From Mycobacterium sp. 852002-51057_SCH5723018 (GTDB taxonomy: Bacteria; Actinomycetota; Actinomycetes; Mycobacteriales; Mycobacteriaceae): a DNA stretch of 64,000 bases. The stretch's first letter is position 1, and each line of letters begins with the position of its first letter. The position numbers and the translations under genes were made by a program. Positions 33,607-41,625 of the stretch are shown piece by piece. Where the stretch lies: the NCBI RefSeq assembly GCF_001667035.1, contig NZ_LZIR01000081.1, forward strand, positions 1-64,000. The letters run 5' to 3'. The notes under the pieces are model-generated. The model was not told the DNA's origin and searched no databases. It was given only the letters and a program-made list of their open reading frames with translations.

Positions 33607-33668
33607 CGGTACTCTCTATCGTCACGGCGCGCAGGGGCGGCGCGCCCCGCGGCAAGGCAAAGTATCAA

Positions 33669-33681
33669 TCAACTGGTTGGA
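33669..33681. promoter_or_regulatory. candidate TetR operator, TCAACTGGTTGGA
   Basis: CAAC-TG-GTTG is a short dyad 63 bp upstream of the TetR start, inside the 163-bp divergent gap. TetR proteins of this branch often use such sites. It has no second copy in the gap, so support is limited. Confidence 0.35.
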
Positions 33682-33769
33682 CAGTTTAAGGCCACGGGCT
33701 CCTGTCGCGGCGCCGCCCATGGGACTAGACTTCTGAGTCGAACTGAGTCGCGAGTCGAGAGGTGGGGAA

Positions 33770-33895
33770 ATGGATCCGAGTCCGGACTACGACATGAGCG
33801 ACGAGATCGAGTTCTTCATGCGCTACGTGCCGTGGGGTCTGCGCGGCGTCGTCGACGGCAACGGCTACCCGCCGCCCCCCTACCCGCCCGTTTAA
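33770..33895 (+). CDS. 41-residue conserved small protein with proline-rich tail
   Basis: ATG at 33770, TAA at 33893-33895. The product starts MDPSPDYDMSDEIEFFMRY, continues VPWGLRGVVDGNGY, and ends PPPPYPPV. GTGGGG upstream is the likely ribosome site. An acidic N-half, aromatic residues and a proline run suggest a folded small domain. M. tuberculosis annotates a small gene, Rv0157A, between the Rv0157 and Rv0158 equivalents, in the same place. Function unknown. It converges on pntB, 33 bp away, and is divergent from TetR. Confidence 0.7.
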   Translation: MDPSPDYDMSDEIEFFMRYVPWGLRGVVDGNGYPPPPYPPV

Positions 33896-33928
33896 GAACC
33901 AACGTCGACCCGCCGACGCCGGTCAAAG

Positions 33929-35353
33929 CTATAGCGCCTTTAATTCCTCGGCGACCTCGGTCACCGACTTCTTCGCGTCCCCGAACAGCATCGTGGTGCC
34001 CTCGGCATAAAACAGCGGGTTGTCGATGCCGGCGAAGCCCGAGTTCATGGACCGCTTGAGCACGATCACCGACTTGGACTTGTCCACGTTGAGGATCGGC
34101 ATGCCGTAGATCGGGCTGGACGCCTCATTGCGGGCCGCGGGGTTGGTGACGTCGTTGGCGCCGATGACGACGGTGACGTCGGTCCGGCCGAACTCGTCGT
34201 TGATGTCGTCCATGTCTTTCATGGCGTCGTAGTCGACCTCGGCCTCGGCCAGCAGCACGTTCATGTGGCCCGGCATCCGGCCGGCGACAGGGTGGATCGC
34301 GTATTTCACCGGCACGCCGCGCTCTTCGAGCAGGTTGGCCAGGTCCTTGACGGCGTGCTGGGCCTGCGCGACGGCCAAGCCGTAGCCCGGCACCACGATC
34401 ACCTGGTTGGCGTAGGCCATCTGGATCGCCGCATCGGAGGCCGACGTTGACCTGACGTGCTTGTCGCCGCCGCCGTCGCCGGTCGGGGCCACGCCGCCGC
34501 CGCCGAAACCGCCCGCCACGATCGCGGGGATGGACCGGTTCATCGCCTTGGCCATCAGGTTGGTCAGGATGGAGCCGGACGCGCCGACGATCATGCCGGC
34601 GACGATCATCGCGGTGTTGTTCAGCGCCAAACCCGCCGCCGCCGCCGACAGCCCGGTCATGGCGTTCAGCAGCGAGATGACCACCGGCATGTCGGCGCCG
34701 CCGATGGGCAGCACCACCATCAGCCCGAGCACCCCGGCGGCCGCCAGCAGGCCGATCATCCACCACAGCGACACCCCGCCGCTGCCCGGATGCGCGTGCA
34801 CGCCGATGACCACCGCGGCGGCGACGGCCGCGGCCAGCAGCAGCAGGTTGATCGGTTGCTGGGCCCTGCCGAAGCCGATGGGTGAGCCGGAGATGATCTC
34901 CTGCAGCTTGCCGAAGGCGATGATCGAGCCCCAAAACGAGATCGACCCGATGATCGCGGCGAACAACGACGCCACCACGATGTGCGCGGTCGGCGACTCG
35001 CCGTGCTGAAAGGCCGAAAAACCCGTCGTCTCAATGAATTCCGACAGCGCGATGAGCGCGACCGTGCCGCCGCCGACGCCGTTGAAGAACGCCACGAGCT
35101 GCGGCATGGCCGTCATCTTCGTCAACCGCGCCGGCGGGACGCCCAGCACCACACCCACCACCAGGCCGGCGATGATCAGCACCCATTGATCGGTGTGGCG
35201 GATCTTGATCAGCGTTGCGCCCACCGCGATGGCCATGCCCACCGCGGCGATCAGGTTTCCGCGCACCGCGGTCTTGGGCCCGGTCAGGCCCATCAAGCCG
35301 TAAATGAAGAGCGCGAACGCGATGATGTAGAGGACGGTGACCAGGTAGTTCAT
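33929..35353 (-). CDS. pntB: NAD(P) transhydrogenase subunit beta
   Basis: The product has 474 residues. An N-terminal membrane domain with about eight or nine helices (including GVVLGVPPARLTKMTAMPQLVAFFNGVGGG in part) is followed by a soluble NADP(H)-binding domain with VVPGYGLAVAQAQHAVKDL and GRMPGHMNVLLAEAEVDYD. PntB with PntA couples proton flow across the membrane to hydride transfer from NADH to NADP. The ATG overlaps the pntAb stop by 4 bp. The order pntAa-pntAb-pntB matches Rv0155-Rv0157. Confidence 0.97.
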   Translation of the reverse strand: MNYLVTVLYIIAFALFIYGLMGLTGPKTAVRGNLIAAVGMAIAVGATLIKIRHTDQWVLIIAGLVVGVVLGVPPARLTKMTAMPQLVAFFNGVGGGTVALIALSEFIETTGFSAFQHGESPTAHIVVASLFAAIIGSISFWGSIIAFGKLQEIISGSPIGFGRAQQPINLLLLAAAVAAAVVIGVHAHPGSGGVSLWWMIGLLAAAGVLGLMVVLPIGGADMPVVISLLNAMTGLSAAAAGLALNNTAMIVAGMIVGASGSILTNLMAKAMNRSIPAIVAGGFGGGGVAPTGDGGGDKHVRSTSASDAAIQMAYANQVIVVPGYGLAVAQAQHAVKDLANLLEERGVPVKYAIHPVAGRMPGHMNVLLAEAEVDYDAMKDMDDINDEFGRTDVTVVIGANDVTNPAARNEASSPIYGMPILNVDKSKSVIVLKRSMNSGFAGIDNPLFYAEGTTMLFGDAKKSVTEVAEELKAL

Positions 35354-35697
35354 TTGGCCACTGACTCCTGGGTCGCTTCCGTCTTCTCGGCCTTCCCGGC
35401 TGCGACAGGCTTTTTGCCCTTGAACATGCCCAGCATCCGGTCGGTGACGATGAAACCGCCGATGACGTTCAGCGTGCCGAAAACCACCGCCACGAACAGG
35501 ATGATCTGCACCGCGAGCGACGGGTGCTCGACCGCCCCGAACACCACCAGCGCGCCCAGCACCACGATGCCGTGGATGGCGTTGGTGCCCGACATCAGCG
35601 GGGTGTGCAGCGTGTTGGGCACCTTGGAGATGACCGCGAACCCGACGAACCCGGACAGCACCAGGATCGCCAGGTTTTGCAACAGCTCGTCGTACAT
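35350..35697 (-). CDS. pntAb: NAD(P) transhydrogenase subunit alpha 2
   Basis: The product has 115 residues with three or four membrane helices: LLQNLAILVLSGFVGFAVIS, IHGIVVLGALVVFGAV and IILFVAVVFGTLNVIGGFIV. A short charged tail follows. It is the membrane part of the alpha subunit when PntA is split into two chains, as in mycobacteria. Its ATG abuts the TAG of pntAa, and its end overlaps the start of pntB by 4 bp. Confidence 0.96.
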   Translation of the reverse strand: MYDELLQNLAILVLSGFVGFAVISKVPNTLHTPLMSGTNAIHGIVVLGALVVFGAVEHPSLAVQIILFVAVVFGTLNVIGGFIVTDRMLGMFKGKKPVAAGKAEKTEATQESVAK

Positions 35698-36846
35698 CTA
35701 GGAGTCCTCTCCGATGGTCTGGCGCCGCTCCTCCGCATCGCTACGCACTGCGTCGTCGCCACCGCGCGGGCGGGTGACACAGGCCGCCGCGACCACCTCG
35801 TCGTCGAAGTCGGGGGCCAGCTTGCCGTCCTTGATCAACAGCTCCAGCAGCGCCGTGATGTTCTTGCTGTAGAGCTCGCTGGCGTGCTCGGGCATGGTCG
35901 CCGGCAGGTTCAGCGGGGCGGCGATGGTGACGTCGTGCTTGACCACCGTCTTGCCGGGCTCGGTCAGCTCGCAGTTGCCGCCGGTTTCCCCGGCCAGATC
36001 CACCACCACGCTGCCGGGCTTCATCGCCTCCACCGCCGCGGCGGTCACCAGCCGCGGCGCGGGCCGTCCGGGCACCAGCGCGGTGGTGATCACCACGTCG
36101 AACCCGCTGATCGCCTTTTCCAGGGCCTCCTGCTGCTGGGCGCGCTCCTCCTCGGTGAGCTCGCGGGCGTACCCGCCCTCACCGGACGCATCAATGCCGA
36201 CGTCGAGCCACTGCGCCCCCACCGACCGCACCTGGTCGGCCACCTCCGGACGCACGTCGTACCCGGAGGTCCGCGCGCCCAGCCGTTTGGCGGTGGCCAG
36301 CGCCTGCAGCCCGGCCACCCCGACGCCGAGCACCAGCACGGAGGCCGGCTTCACGGTGCCCGCCGCCGTCGTCAGCATGGGGAAGAAGCGGGTCGACTCG
36401 GAGGCGGCCAGCAGCACCGCCTTATAGCCGGCCACGTTGCCCTGCGACGACAACGCGTCCATCGCCTGCGCCCGCGAGATGCGCGGGATGGCCTCGAGCG
36501 CGAACGCCTGCACCCCCGCCTCGGTGAGCGCACCGATCGAGTTGTCGGCGTTGCGCGGCGCCAGGAAGCCGATCAGGGTCTGCCCGCTGCGCAACCGGCG
36601 GACCTCGTCGGCGGTCGGCGGCGCGACCTTGACGACCACGTCGGCGGCCCAGGCGTCCCCGATCGTCGCCCCGGCCTGGCTATAGAGGTCGTCGGGAAGC
36701 AGCGCACCCTCGCCCGCACCCGACTCGACCACCACCGCCAGGCCGCTATTGACCAGCGACGCGACCGCCTTCGGCACCAGCGCGACGCGCCGTTCGTCGG
36801 TCCCGGACTCGGCGACTACGCCCACGGTCGTCTGCGGATCTGTCAT
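35698..36846 (-). CDS. pntAa: NAD(P) transhydrogenase subunit alpha 1
   Basis: The product has 382 residues. It has the alanine-dehydrogenase/PNT N-terminal domain (AESGTDERRVALVPKAVASL) and a Rossmann NAD(H)-binding domain with VLVLGVGVAGLQALATAKRLGA. The RDQPDV-like loop corresponds to TSGYDVRPEVADQVRSVGA. It is the soluble NAD-binding part of the transhydrogenase. It is the first gene of the pnt operon. The C-terminal tail (ACVTRPRGGDDAVRSDAEE) is longer than in M. tuberculosis, where I recall 366 residues. Confidence 0.96.
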   Translation of the reverse strand: MTDPQTTVGVVAESGTDERRVALVPKAVASLVNSGLAVVVESGAGEGALLPDDLYSQAGATIGDAWAADVVVKVAPPTADEVRRLRSGQTLIGFLAPRNADNSIGALTEAGVQAFALEAIPRISRAQAMDALSSQGNVAGYKAVLLAASESTRFFPMLTTAAGTVKPASVLVLGVGVAGLQALATAKRLGARTSGYDVRPEVADQVRSVGAQWLDVGIDASGEGGYARELTEEERAQQQEALEKAISGFDVVITTALVPGRPAPRLVTAAAVEAMKPGSVVVDLAGETGGNCELTEPGKTVVKHDVTIAAPLNLPATMPEHASELYSKNITALLELLIKDGKLAPDFDDEVVAAACVTRPRGGDDAVRSDAEERRQTIGEDS

Positions 36847-36904
36847 GGCGCGTACATCTACTTTCCTTACTTCTACCGGCTTGCCGCAGACACCCTATCG
36901 GCCG

Positions 36905-37375
36905 CTACCAGAGCGGAATCTCTTGACCGTGCTCCGACGCCGGCCTGGGCCCGAAGTAGCGGCGCTCGGACTCGTCGATCGGCACGTCGTTGATGCTGGC
37001 CTCGCGGCGCGCCATCAACCCCGACGGGGTGAACTCCCACAGCTCGTTGCCGTAGCTGCGGTACCACTGGCCGGCGTGGTCGTGGCACTCGTACTGGAAC
37101 CGCACGGCGATGCGGTTGTCGTGAAAGTCCCACATGCTCTTGCGCAGCGAATAGTCGAGCTCGCGTTCCCACTTGCGGGTCAGAAACGCGACGATCTCGT
37201 CGCGGCCGACGACGTGTTCGTCGCGGTTTCGCCACTGCGAATCGGGCGTGTAGGCGAGGCTGACGCGGTGGGGGTCGCGGGTGTTCCCGGCGTCCTCGGC
37301 GGCCTGGACCTTCTGCATGGCGGTGTCGAGCGTGAACGGCGGGAAGGGCGGGCGAGATTCGGTCACGACGTACAT
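36905..37375 (-). CDS. SnoaL-like DUF1348 protein
   Basis: The product has 156 residues from ATG (MYVVTESRPP). It matches the DUF1348/nuclear transport factor 2-like pattern: AEDAGNTRDPHRVSLAYTPDSQWRNRDEH (in part), GRDEIVAFLTRKWERELDYSLRKS, then RFQYECHDHAGQWYRSYGNELWEF and NDVPIDESERRYFGPRP. No function is established for the family. It is on the minus strand between the pnt operon and divergent fadE2, with a 144-bp gap to the latter. I do not recall an M. tuberculosis counterpart here. Confidence 0.88.
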   Translation of the reverse strand: MYVVTESRPPFPPFTLDTAMQKVQAAEDAGNTRDPHRVSLAYTPDSQWRNRDEHVVGRDEIVAFLTRKWERELDYSLRKSMWDFHDNRIAVRFQYECHDHAGQWYRSYGNELWEFTPSGLMARREASINDVPIDESERRYFGPRPASEHGQEIPLW

Positions 37376-37519
37376 CGTGCGCGATGGGAATCGCGACACA
37401 TAAACGTCTGTCACGACACGCCGCGGCCGCTCGCGACCTCTTATATCTGGCGGTATCCCCGAGCTTCGCGCCGGTGACCTGAAGCGACGCGTCAGAGCGC
37501 GTGAATTATCGTGACGGTC

Positions 37520-38752
37520 ATGGACTTCGCGATGTCGGCCAAAGCGAGCGACTACCACAAGCGGCTGTCCGACTTCATGACCGAATACGTCTTCCCGGCC
37601 GAGGCCGAATACGACAAATACCGCCACGAAGCCGGCGCAGGCGACCACACCGTCCCGCCGGTGCTCGAGGACCTGAAAACCAAGGCCAAAGCGGCCGGCC
37701 TGTGGAACCTGTTCCTGCCGGCCGAGTCGGGGCTGAGCAACCTCGAGTACGCGCCGCTGGCCGAGATCACCGGCTGGAGCCTGGAGATCGCGCCCGAGGC
37801 GCTCAACTGCGCGGCGCCCGATACCGGCAACATGGAGACCCTGCACCTGTTCGCCACCGAGGAGCAGCGCAAGCGGTGGCTCGAGCCGTTGCTGAATGGC
37901 GAGATCCGCAGCGCCTTTTCGATGACCGAGCCCGCGGTCGCCAGCAGCGACGCCCGCAACATCGAAACCTCGATCGTGCGCGACGGCGCCGACTACGTGA
38001 TCAACGGGCGCAAGTGGTGGACCTCGGGCGCGGCGGACCCGCGCTGCAAGATCCTGATCGTGATGGGCCGCACCAACCCCGAGGCGGCGAGCCACCAGCA
38101 GCAGTCGATGGTCCTGGTGCCGATCGACATCCCGGGCGTGACGGTGGTTCGCTCGACACCGGTGTTCGGCTGGCAGGACCAGCACGGGCACTGCGAGATC
38201 GTCTACGACAACGTCCGGGTGCCGGTCACCAACCTGCTCGGTGAGGAAGGCTCCGGCTTCGCGATCGCCCAGGCCCGGCTGGGGCCCGGGCGCATTCACC
38301 ACTGCATGCGCGCGCTGGGCGGGGCCGAACGCGCGCTAGCCCTCATGGTTCACCGAGCCAACAACCGGGTGGCCTTCGGCCGCCCGCTGGCCGAACAAGG
38401 CGTGGTTCGGGAATCAATTGCCAAGTGCCGCAATGAGATCGACCAGGCCAGGCTGTTGTGCGAGAAGGCGGCATGGACGATCGACCAGCATGGCAACAAG
38501 GCCGCCCACCTGCTGGTCTCGCAGATCAAGGCGGTGGCCCCGCGGGTGGCCTGCGACGTCATCGACCGCGCCATCCAGGTGCACGGGGCGGCCGGCGTCA
38601 GCGACGACACCGTGCTGGCCCGGCTCTACGGATGGCACCGCGCGATGCGGATCTTCGACGGACCCGACGAGGTGCACATGCGGACCATCGCGCGCGCCGA
38701 GGTCGGTCGGGAGCAGTCCGCGCTCGCCGCGGCGGTTACCCAGCATGGCTGA
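37520..38752 (+). CDS. fadE2: acyl-CoA dehydrogenase FadE2
   Basis: The product has 410 residues from ATG (MDFAMSAK); a GTG 9 bp upstream is possible. It shows SAFSMTEPAVASSDARNIET, VINGRKWWTSGAADPRCKI, GFAIAQARLGPGRIHHCMRA and the C-terminal YGWHRAMRIFDGPDEVHMR, all strong acyl-CoA dehydrogenase marks. It probably acts in beta-oxidation. Its last 8 bp overlap the ATG of the phosphatase gene, as with Rv0154c/Rv0153c. Expression is therefore coupled to that phosphatase. Confidence 0.95.
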   Translation: MDFAMSAKASDYHKRLSDFMTEYVFPAEAEYDKYRHEAGAGDHTVPPVLEDLKTKAKAAGLWNLFLPAESGLSNLEYAPLAEITGWSLEIAPEALNCAAPDTGNMETLHLFATEEQRKRWLEPLLNGEIRSAFSMTEPAVASSDARNIETSIVRDGADYVINGRKWWTSGAADPRCKILIVMGRTNPEAASHQQQSMVLVPIDIPGVTVVRSTPVFGWQDQHGHCEIVYDNVRVPVTNLLGEEGSGFAIAQARLGPGRIHHCMRALGGAERALALMVHRANNRVAFGRPLAEQGVVRESIAKCRNEIDQARLLCEKAAWTIDQHGNKAAHLLVSQIKAVAPRVACDVIDRAIQVHGAAGVSDDTVLARLYGWHRAMRIFDGPDEVHMRTIARAEVGREQSALAAAVTQHG

Positions 38753-39593
38753 GGCAGCCGTGCGGGAACTGCCGGGCGCGTGGAACTTTCGTGACGTCGC
38801 CGACGGCGCGACGGCCTTGCGGCCGGGACGGTTGTTCCGGTCCAGCGAGCTGAGCCGCCTCGACGACGACGGCCGGGCAACGCTGCGCCGGCTGGGCATC
38901 ACCGATGTCGCCGACCTGCGCGCGTCCCGCGAGGTGGCCCGGCGCGGTCCCGGACTGGTGCCCGACGGCGTCGAGATCCACCTGCTGCCGTTTCCCGACT
39001 TGTCCGACCAGCAAGCCGAGGACGAGCAGGCCGGCGGTGCGGCGCCGCACGAAGAGGCGTTTCAGCGGCTGCTAAAGGGCGACGGTGGCGAATCCGACGG
39101 GTCGGGCGAGCCCGTCAACGAGGCCGCGGTCCGCTTCATGACCGACGAGTACCGCCAGTTCCCCACCCGCAACGGAGCGCAGCGCGCGCTGCGCCGCGTC
39201 GTCACGCTCCTGGCCGCCGGCCGCCCGGTGCTCACGCACTGCTTCGCGGGCAAGGACCGCACCGGCTTCGTCATCGCGACCGTCTTGGAGGCGGTCGGCA
39301 TCGACCGCGACACGATCGTCGCCGACTTCTTGCGCAGCAACGACGCCGTGCCCGAACTACGTACCCACATCTACGAAATGATCCAGCAGCGCGGCGATAC
39401 CGAGCTGACCCCGGAGGTGGTGACCTTCACCGAAGCCCGGCTGTCCGACGGGGTCCTCGGAGTCCGACCCGAGTATCTGGCCGCGGCCCGCCTAACGATC
39501 GACGAGGAATTCGGGTCGCTGGGCGGCTACCTCGACGACGCCGGCATCACCGAGGCCGACGTGGATCGCCTGCGCGACGCGCTCCTCGCCTGA
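38745..39593 (+). CDS. ptpB: protein tyrosine/phosphoinositide phosphatase PtpB
   Basis: The product has 282 residues. The P-loop HCFAGKDRTG holds Cys166, Lys170, Asp171 and Arg172, matching the HCxxGKDR signature of MptpB-like triple-specificity phosphatases. The N-terminus (WNFRDVADG, GRLFRSSELSRLDDDGRATL) is the typical family start. In M. tuberculosis PtpB is secreted into the host cell, with no classical signal peptide, and none is visible here. An acidic insert (EDEQAGGAAPHEEAF) lies in the lid region. It overlaps fadE2 by 8 bp and is followed by two PE genes, as in M. tuberculosis. Confidence 0.94.
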   Translation: MAEAAVRELPGAWNFRDVADGATALRPGRLFRSSELSRLDDDGRATLRRLGITDVADLRASREVARRGPGLVPDGVEIHLLPFPDLSDQQAEDEQAGGAAPHEEAFQRLLKGDGGESDGSGEPVNEAAVRFMTDEYRQFPTRNGAQRALRRVVTLLAAGRPVLTHCFAGKDRTGFVIATVLEAVGIDRDTIVADFLRSNDAVPELRTHIYEMIQQRGDTELTPEVVTFTEARLSDGVLGVRPEYLAAARLTIDEEFGSLGGYLDDAGITEADVDRLRDALLA

Positions 39594-39708
39594 AAACGGC
39601 ATCCCCACTGGGGGCACCGCTCTACGCTGACTACGGCCACATCGTTGGCCGCGTCGGCCAGTCCGCGATTTAGACCGGGGACGCTCTTTCGTCACGGAGG
39701 AGGGGTCG

Positions 39709-41409
39709 ATGACGTTCCTGATCACTGAGCCGGAGTCCATCGCGGCGGTTGCCGCGAACGTCGAACAGATTGGTTCGGCGATCAACGCGGCGAAGGCAGC
39801 CGCGGCGGGGCCGACATCCGGCTTCTTGGCGCCGGCCGCCGACGAGGTGTCGGCGGCCGTCACGAAGCTGTTCGGCCTCTGCGGCCAGGAGTATCAGGCC
39901 GCCGTCGCGCAGGCCACGCAATTTCACAGCCAATTCGTCCAAGCGCTCGCCGCCGCCGGCGGCGCGTATGCGGCGGCCGAGGCCGCGGCTTCGAACGCGC
40001 TCGGCGGCACCGGCGCGGCGGGGGCGGCCGTGAGCGCGACGTCGGCGCTGACGGACCCGGCCGTCGACGTTGCCATCGTCTTAGGCGGCAGCGGAAACCC
40101 GATACCGAGCCCGACATACATAAACGGCGTGCTCAAGTGGGCCACCCAGGGCGGCTTTACTTGGGGCAGCGTGGAGGCGCTCTTCACTCCCGAAGGCCTG
40201 TATCCGCTTACCGGTGTCAGAAGCTTGCCCCTCAACATTTCAGTGAGCCAGGGCGTAGAGATTCTCGATGCCGCGATCAAGCAGCAGATCGCGGCCGGCA
40301 ACACCGTTCTCGTGCAGAGCTACTCGCAGAGCTCGATCATCGCCTCGATTGAGATGCAGCAGCTTCTGGCCAGCGCGACCCCGCCGCCGAGCAACCAGCT
40401 CTACTTCAATCTGTTGGCCGATCCGATGAATCCCAACGGCGGCCTCCTGGAACGCTTTGCGGGCCTTTTCCTCCCCAGCCTCGGCCTGGACTTCTACGGC
40501 GCGACGCCCGCGAACACGCCGTGGACGACCAACATCTTCTCGCTCGAATACGACGGCTTCGCCGACTTCCCGCAGTACCCGATCGACATCCTGTCGGACC
40601 TCAATGCGGTGGCGGGCATCGCCTTTGTGCACCCCACGTATCCGAAGATCGATCCAACGACGACCTCCTTTGTTCAATTGCCCGTCGAATCGACGTACAC
40701 CGGCCACACCACCTACTTCATGGGGATGACACCGAATCTGCCGCTGTTGGACCCGCTGCGTTACGTACCGTTCGTGGGTACCCCGCTGGCCGATCTTCTC
40801 CAACCGGACCTGACCTATCTCGTCAACTGGGGCTACGGGAACCCGGCCTATGGCTATTCGACCGGGCCGGCCAATGTGCCCACCCCGTTCGGGCTGTTCC
40901 CGCCGCTGAGCGCAACAACCGTCCTGCCCGGCGACCTGGTCATCGGTGCACAGCAAGGAATCGCCTCCGCTGCAAGTGATTTCATGGCCGAGGGGGCGTC
41001 GGGCCTTTCGCTGCCGGACATTTCGCACTCCCTGTCGATTTCGTTGCCGTCGCCCACCACACTGCTGTCGCCGTCGTCGATCGGCGGCTTCGTCCAGTCG
41101 CTGGAAACGACCGACACCCATGTCGTCAACGCCATCAGTCAGGCGGCCGCCGACGGCTACTCCGTGCTGCTTCCGACCGCGGACATCCTCAATGCCACGG
41201 TGACCGCCATCCCGGTCTACGACTTCAACCTGTTCGTGAATGGGATAGCGCAAGCGGCGGGCGGTGACCCTGTTGGGCTCATCCACGCGATCGGCGATCC
41301 GCTCGCCGCGAGCGCGGGGCTGCTCACCGTCGCAGGTGGTGTCGAAGGATTGGTCCTCGCGGGAGCGGCGGCAGACACCATCAAAGCCTTCGTGTCCCTG
41401 ATTCCCTGA
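39709..41409 (+). CDS. PE protein with PE-PPE serine hydrolase domain (second)
   Basis: The product has 566 residues; ACGGAGGAGGGG is the ribosome site. The PE domain ends near 100 with the secretion motif YAAAE (87-91). The hydrolase pentapeptide is SYSQS (204-208), nucleophile Ser206; the first position is Ser rather than the Gly found in the other two copies. The domain continues through DFPQYPIDILSDLNAV and NLPLLDPLRYVPFVG to a C-terminal extension of about 150 residues. It corresponds by position to PE2 (Rv0152c). Confidence 0.92.
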   Translation: MTFLITEPESIAAVAANVEQIGSAINAAKAAAAGPTSGFLAPAADEVSAAVTKLFGLCGQEYQAAVAQATQFHSQFVQALAAAGGAYAAAEAAASNALGGTGAAGAAVSATSALTDPAVDVAIVLGGSGNPIPSPTYINGVLKWATQGGFTWGSVEALFTPEGLYPLTGVRSLPLNISVSQGVEILDAAIKQQIAAGNTVLVQSYSQSSIIASIEMQQLLASATPPPSNQLYFNLLADPMNPNGGLLERFAGLFLPSLGLDFYGATPANTPWTTNIFSLEYDGFADFPQYPIDILSDLNAVAGIAFVHPTYPKIDPTTTSFVQLPVESTYTGHTTYFMGMTPNLPLLDPLRYVPFVGTPLADLLQPDLTYLVNWGYGNPAYGYSTGPANVPTPFGLFPPLSATTVLPGDLVIGAQQGIASAASDFMAEGASGLSLPDISHSLSISLPSPTTLLSPSSIGGFVQSLETTDTHVVNAISQAAADGYSVLLPTADILNATVTAIPVYDFNLFVNGIAQAAGGDPVGLIHAIGDPLAASAGLLTVAGGVEGLVLAGAAADTIKAFVSLIP

Positions 41410-41625
41410 CGCTTAACCTCCAGCCGAAACGACCGGCATAGTGCGTTTTGTCATCCCCCGACGGCACCAGGGAAGACACGCAAAACCGATAGCGCAAAAA
41501 GCCACGCACGCTGGGGCGATCGCTCTAAGCTACTCGTGCCGGTTTCAGCGATGCGCCAGGTCAACGGGCTTGTCAGCCTCGTCGGTTCCGCCACCAGAGC
41601 CCCTGTGTCCGGAAGGGAAAAGCCG

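Noticed and set aside
36905..38302. A 465-codon minus-strand frame that extends the SnoaL-like gene across fadE2.
   Set aside because: The extension is antisense to the clear acyl-CoA dehydrogenase gene; the SnoaL-like domain is complete from 37375.
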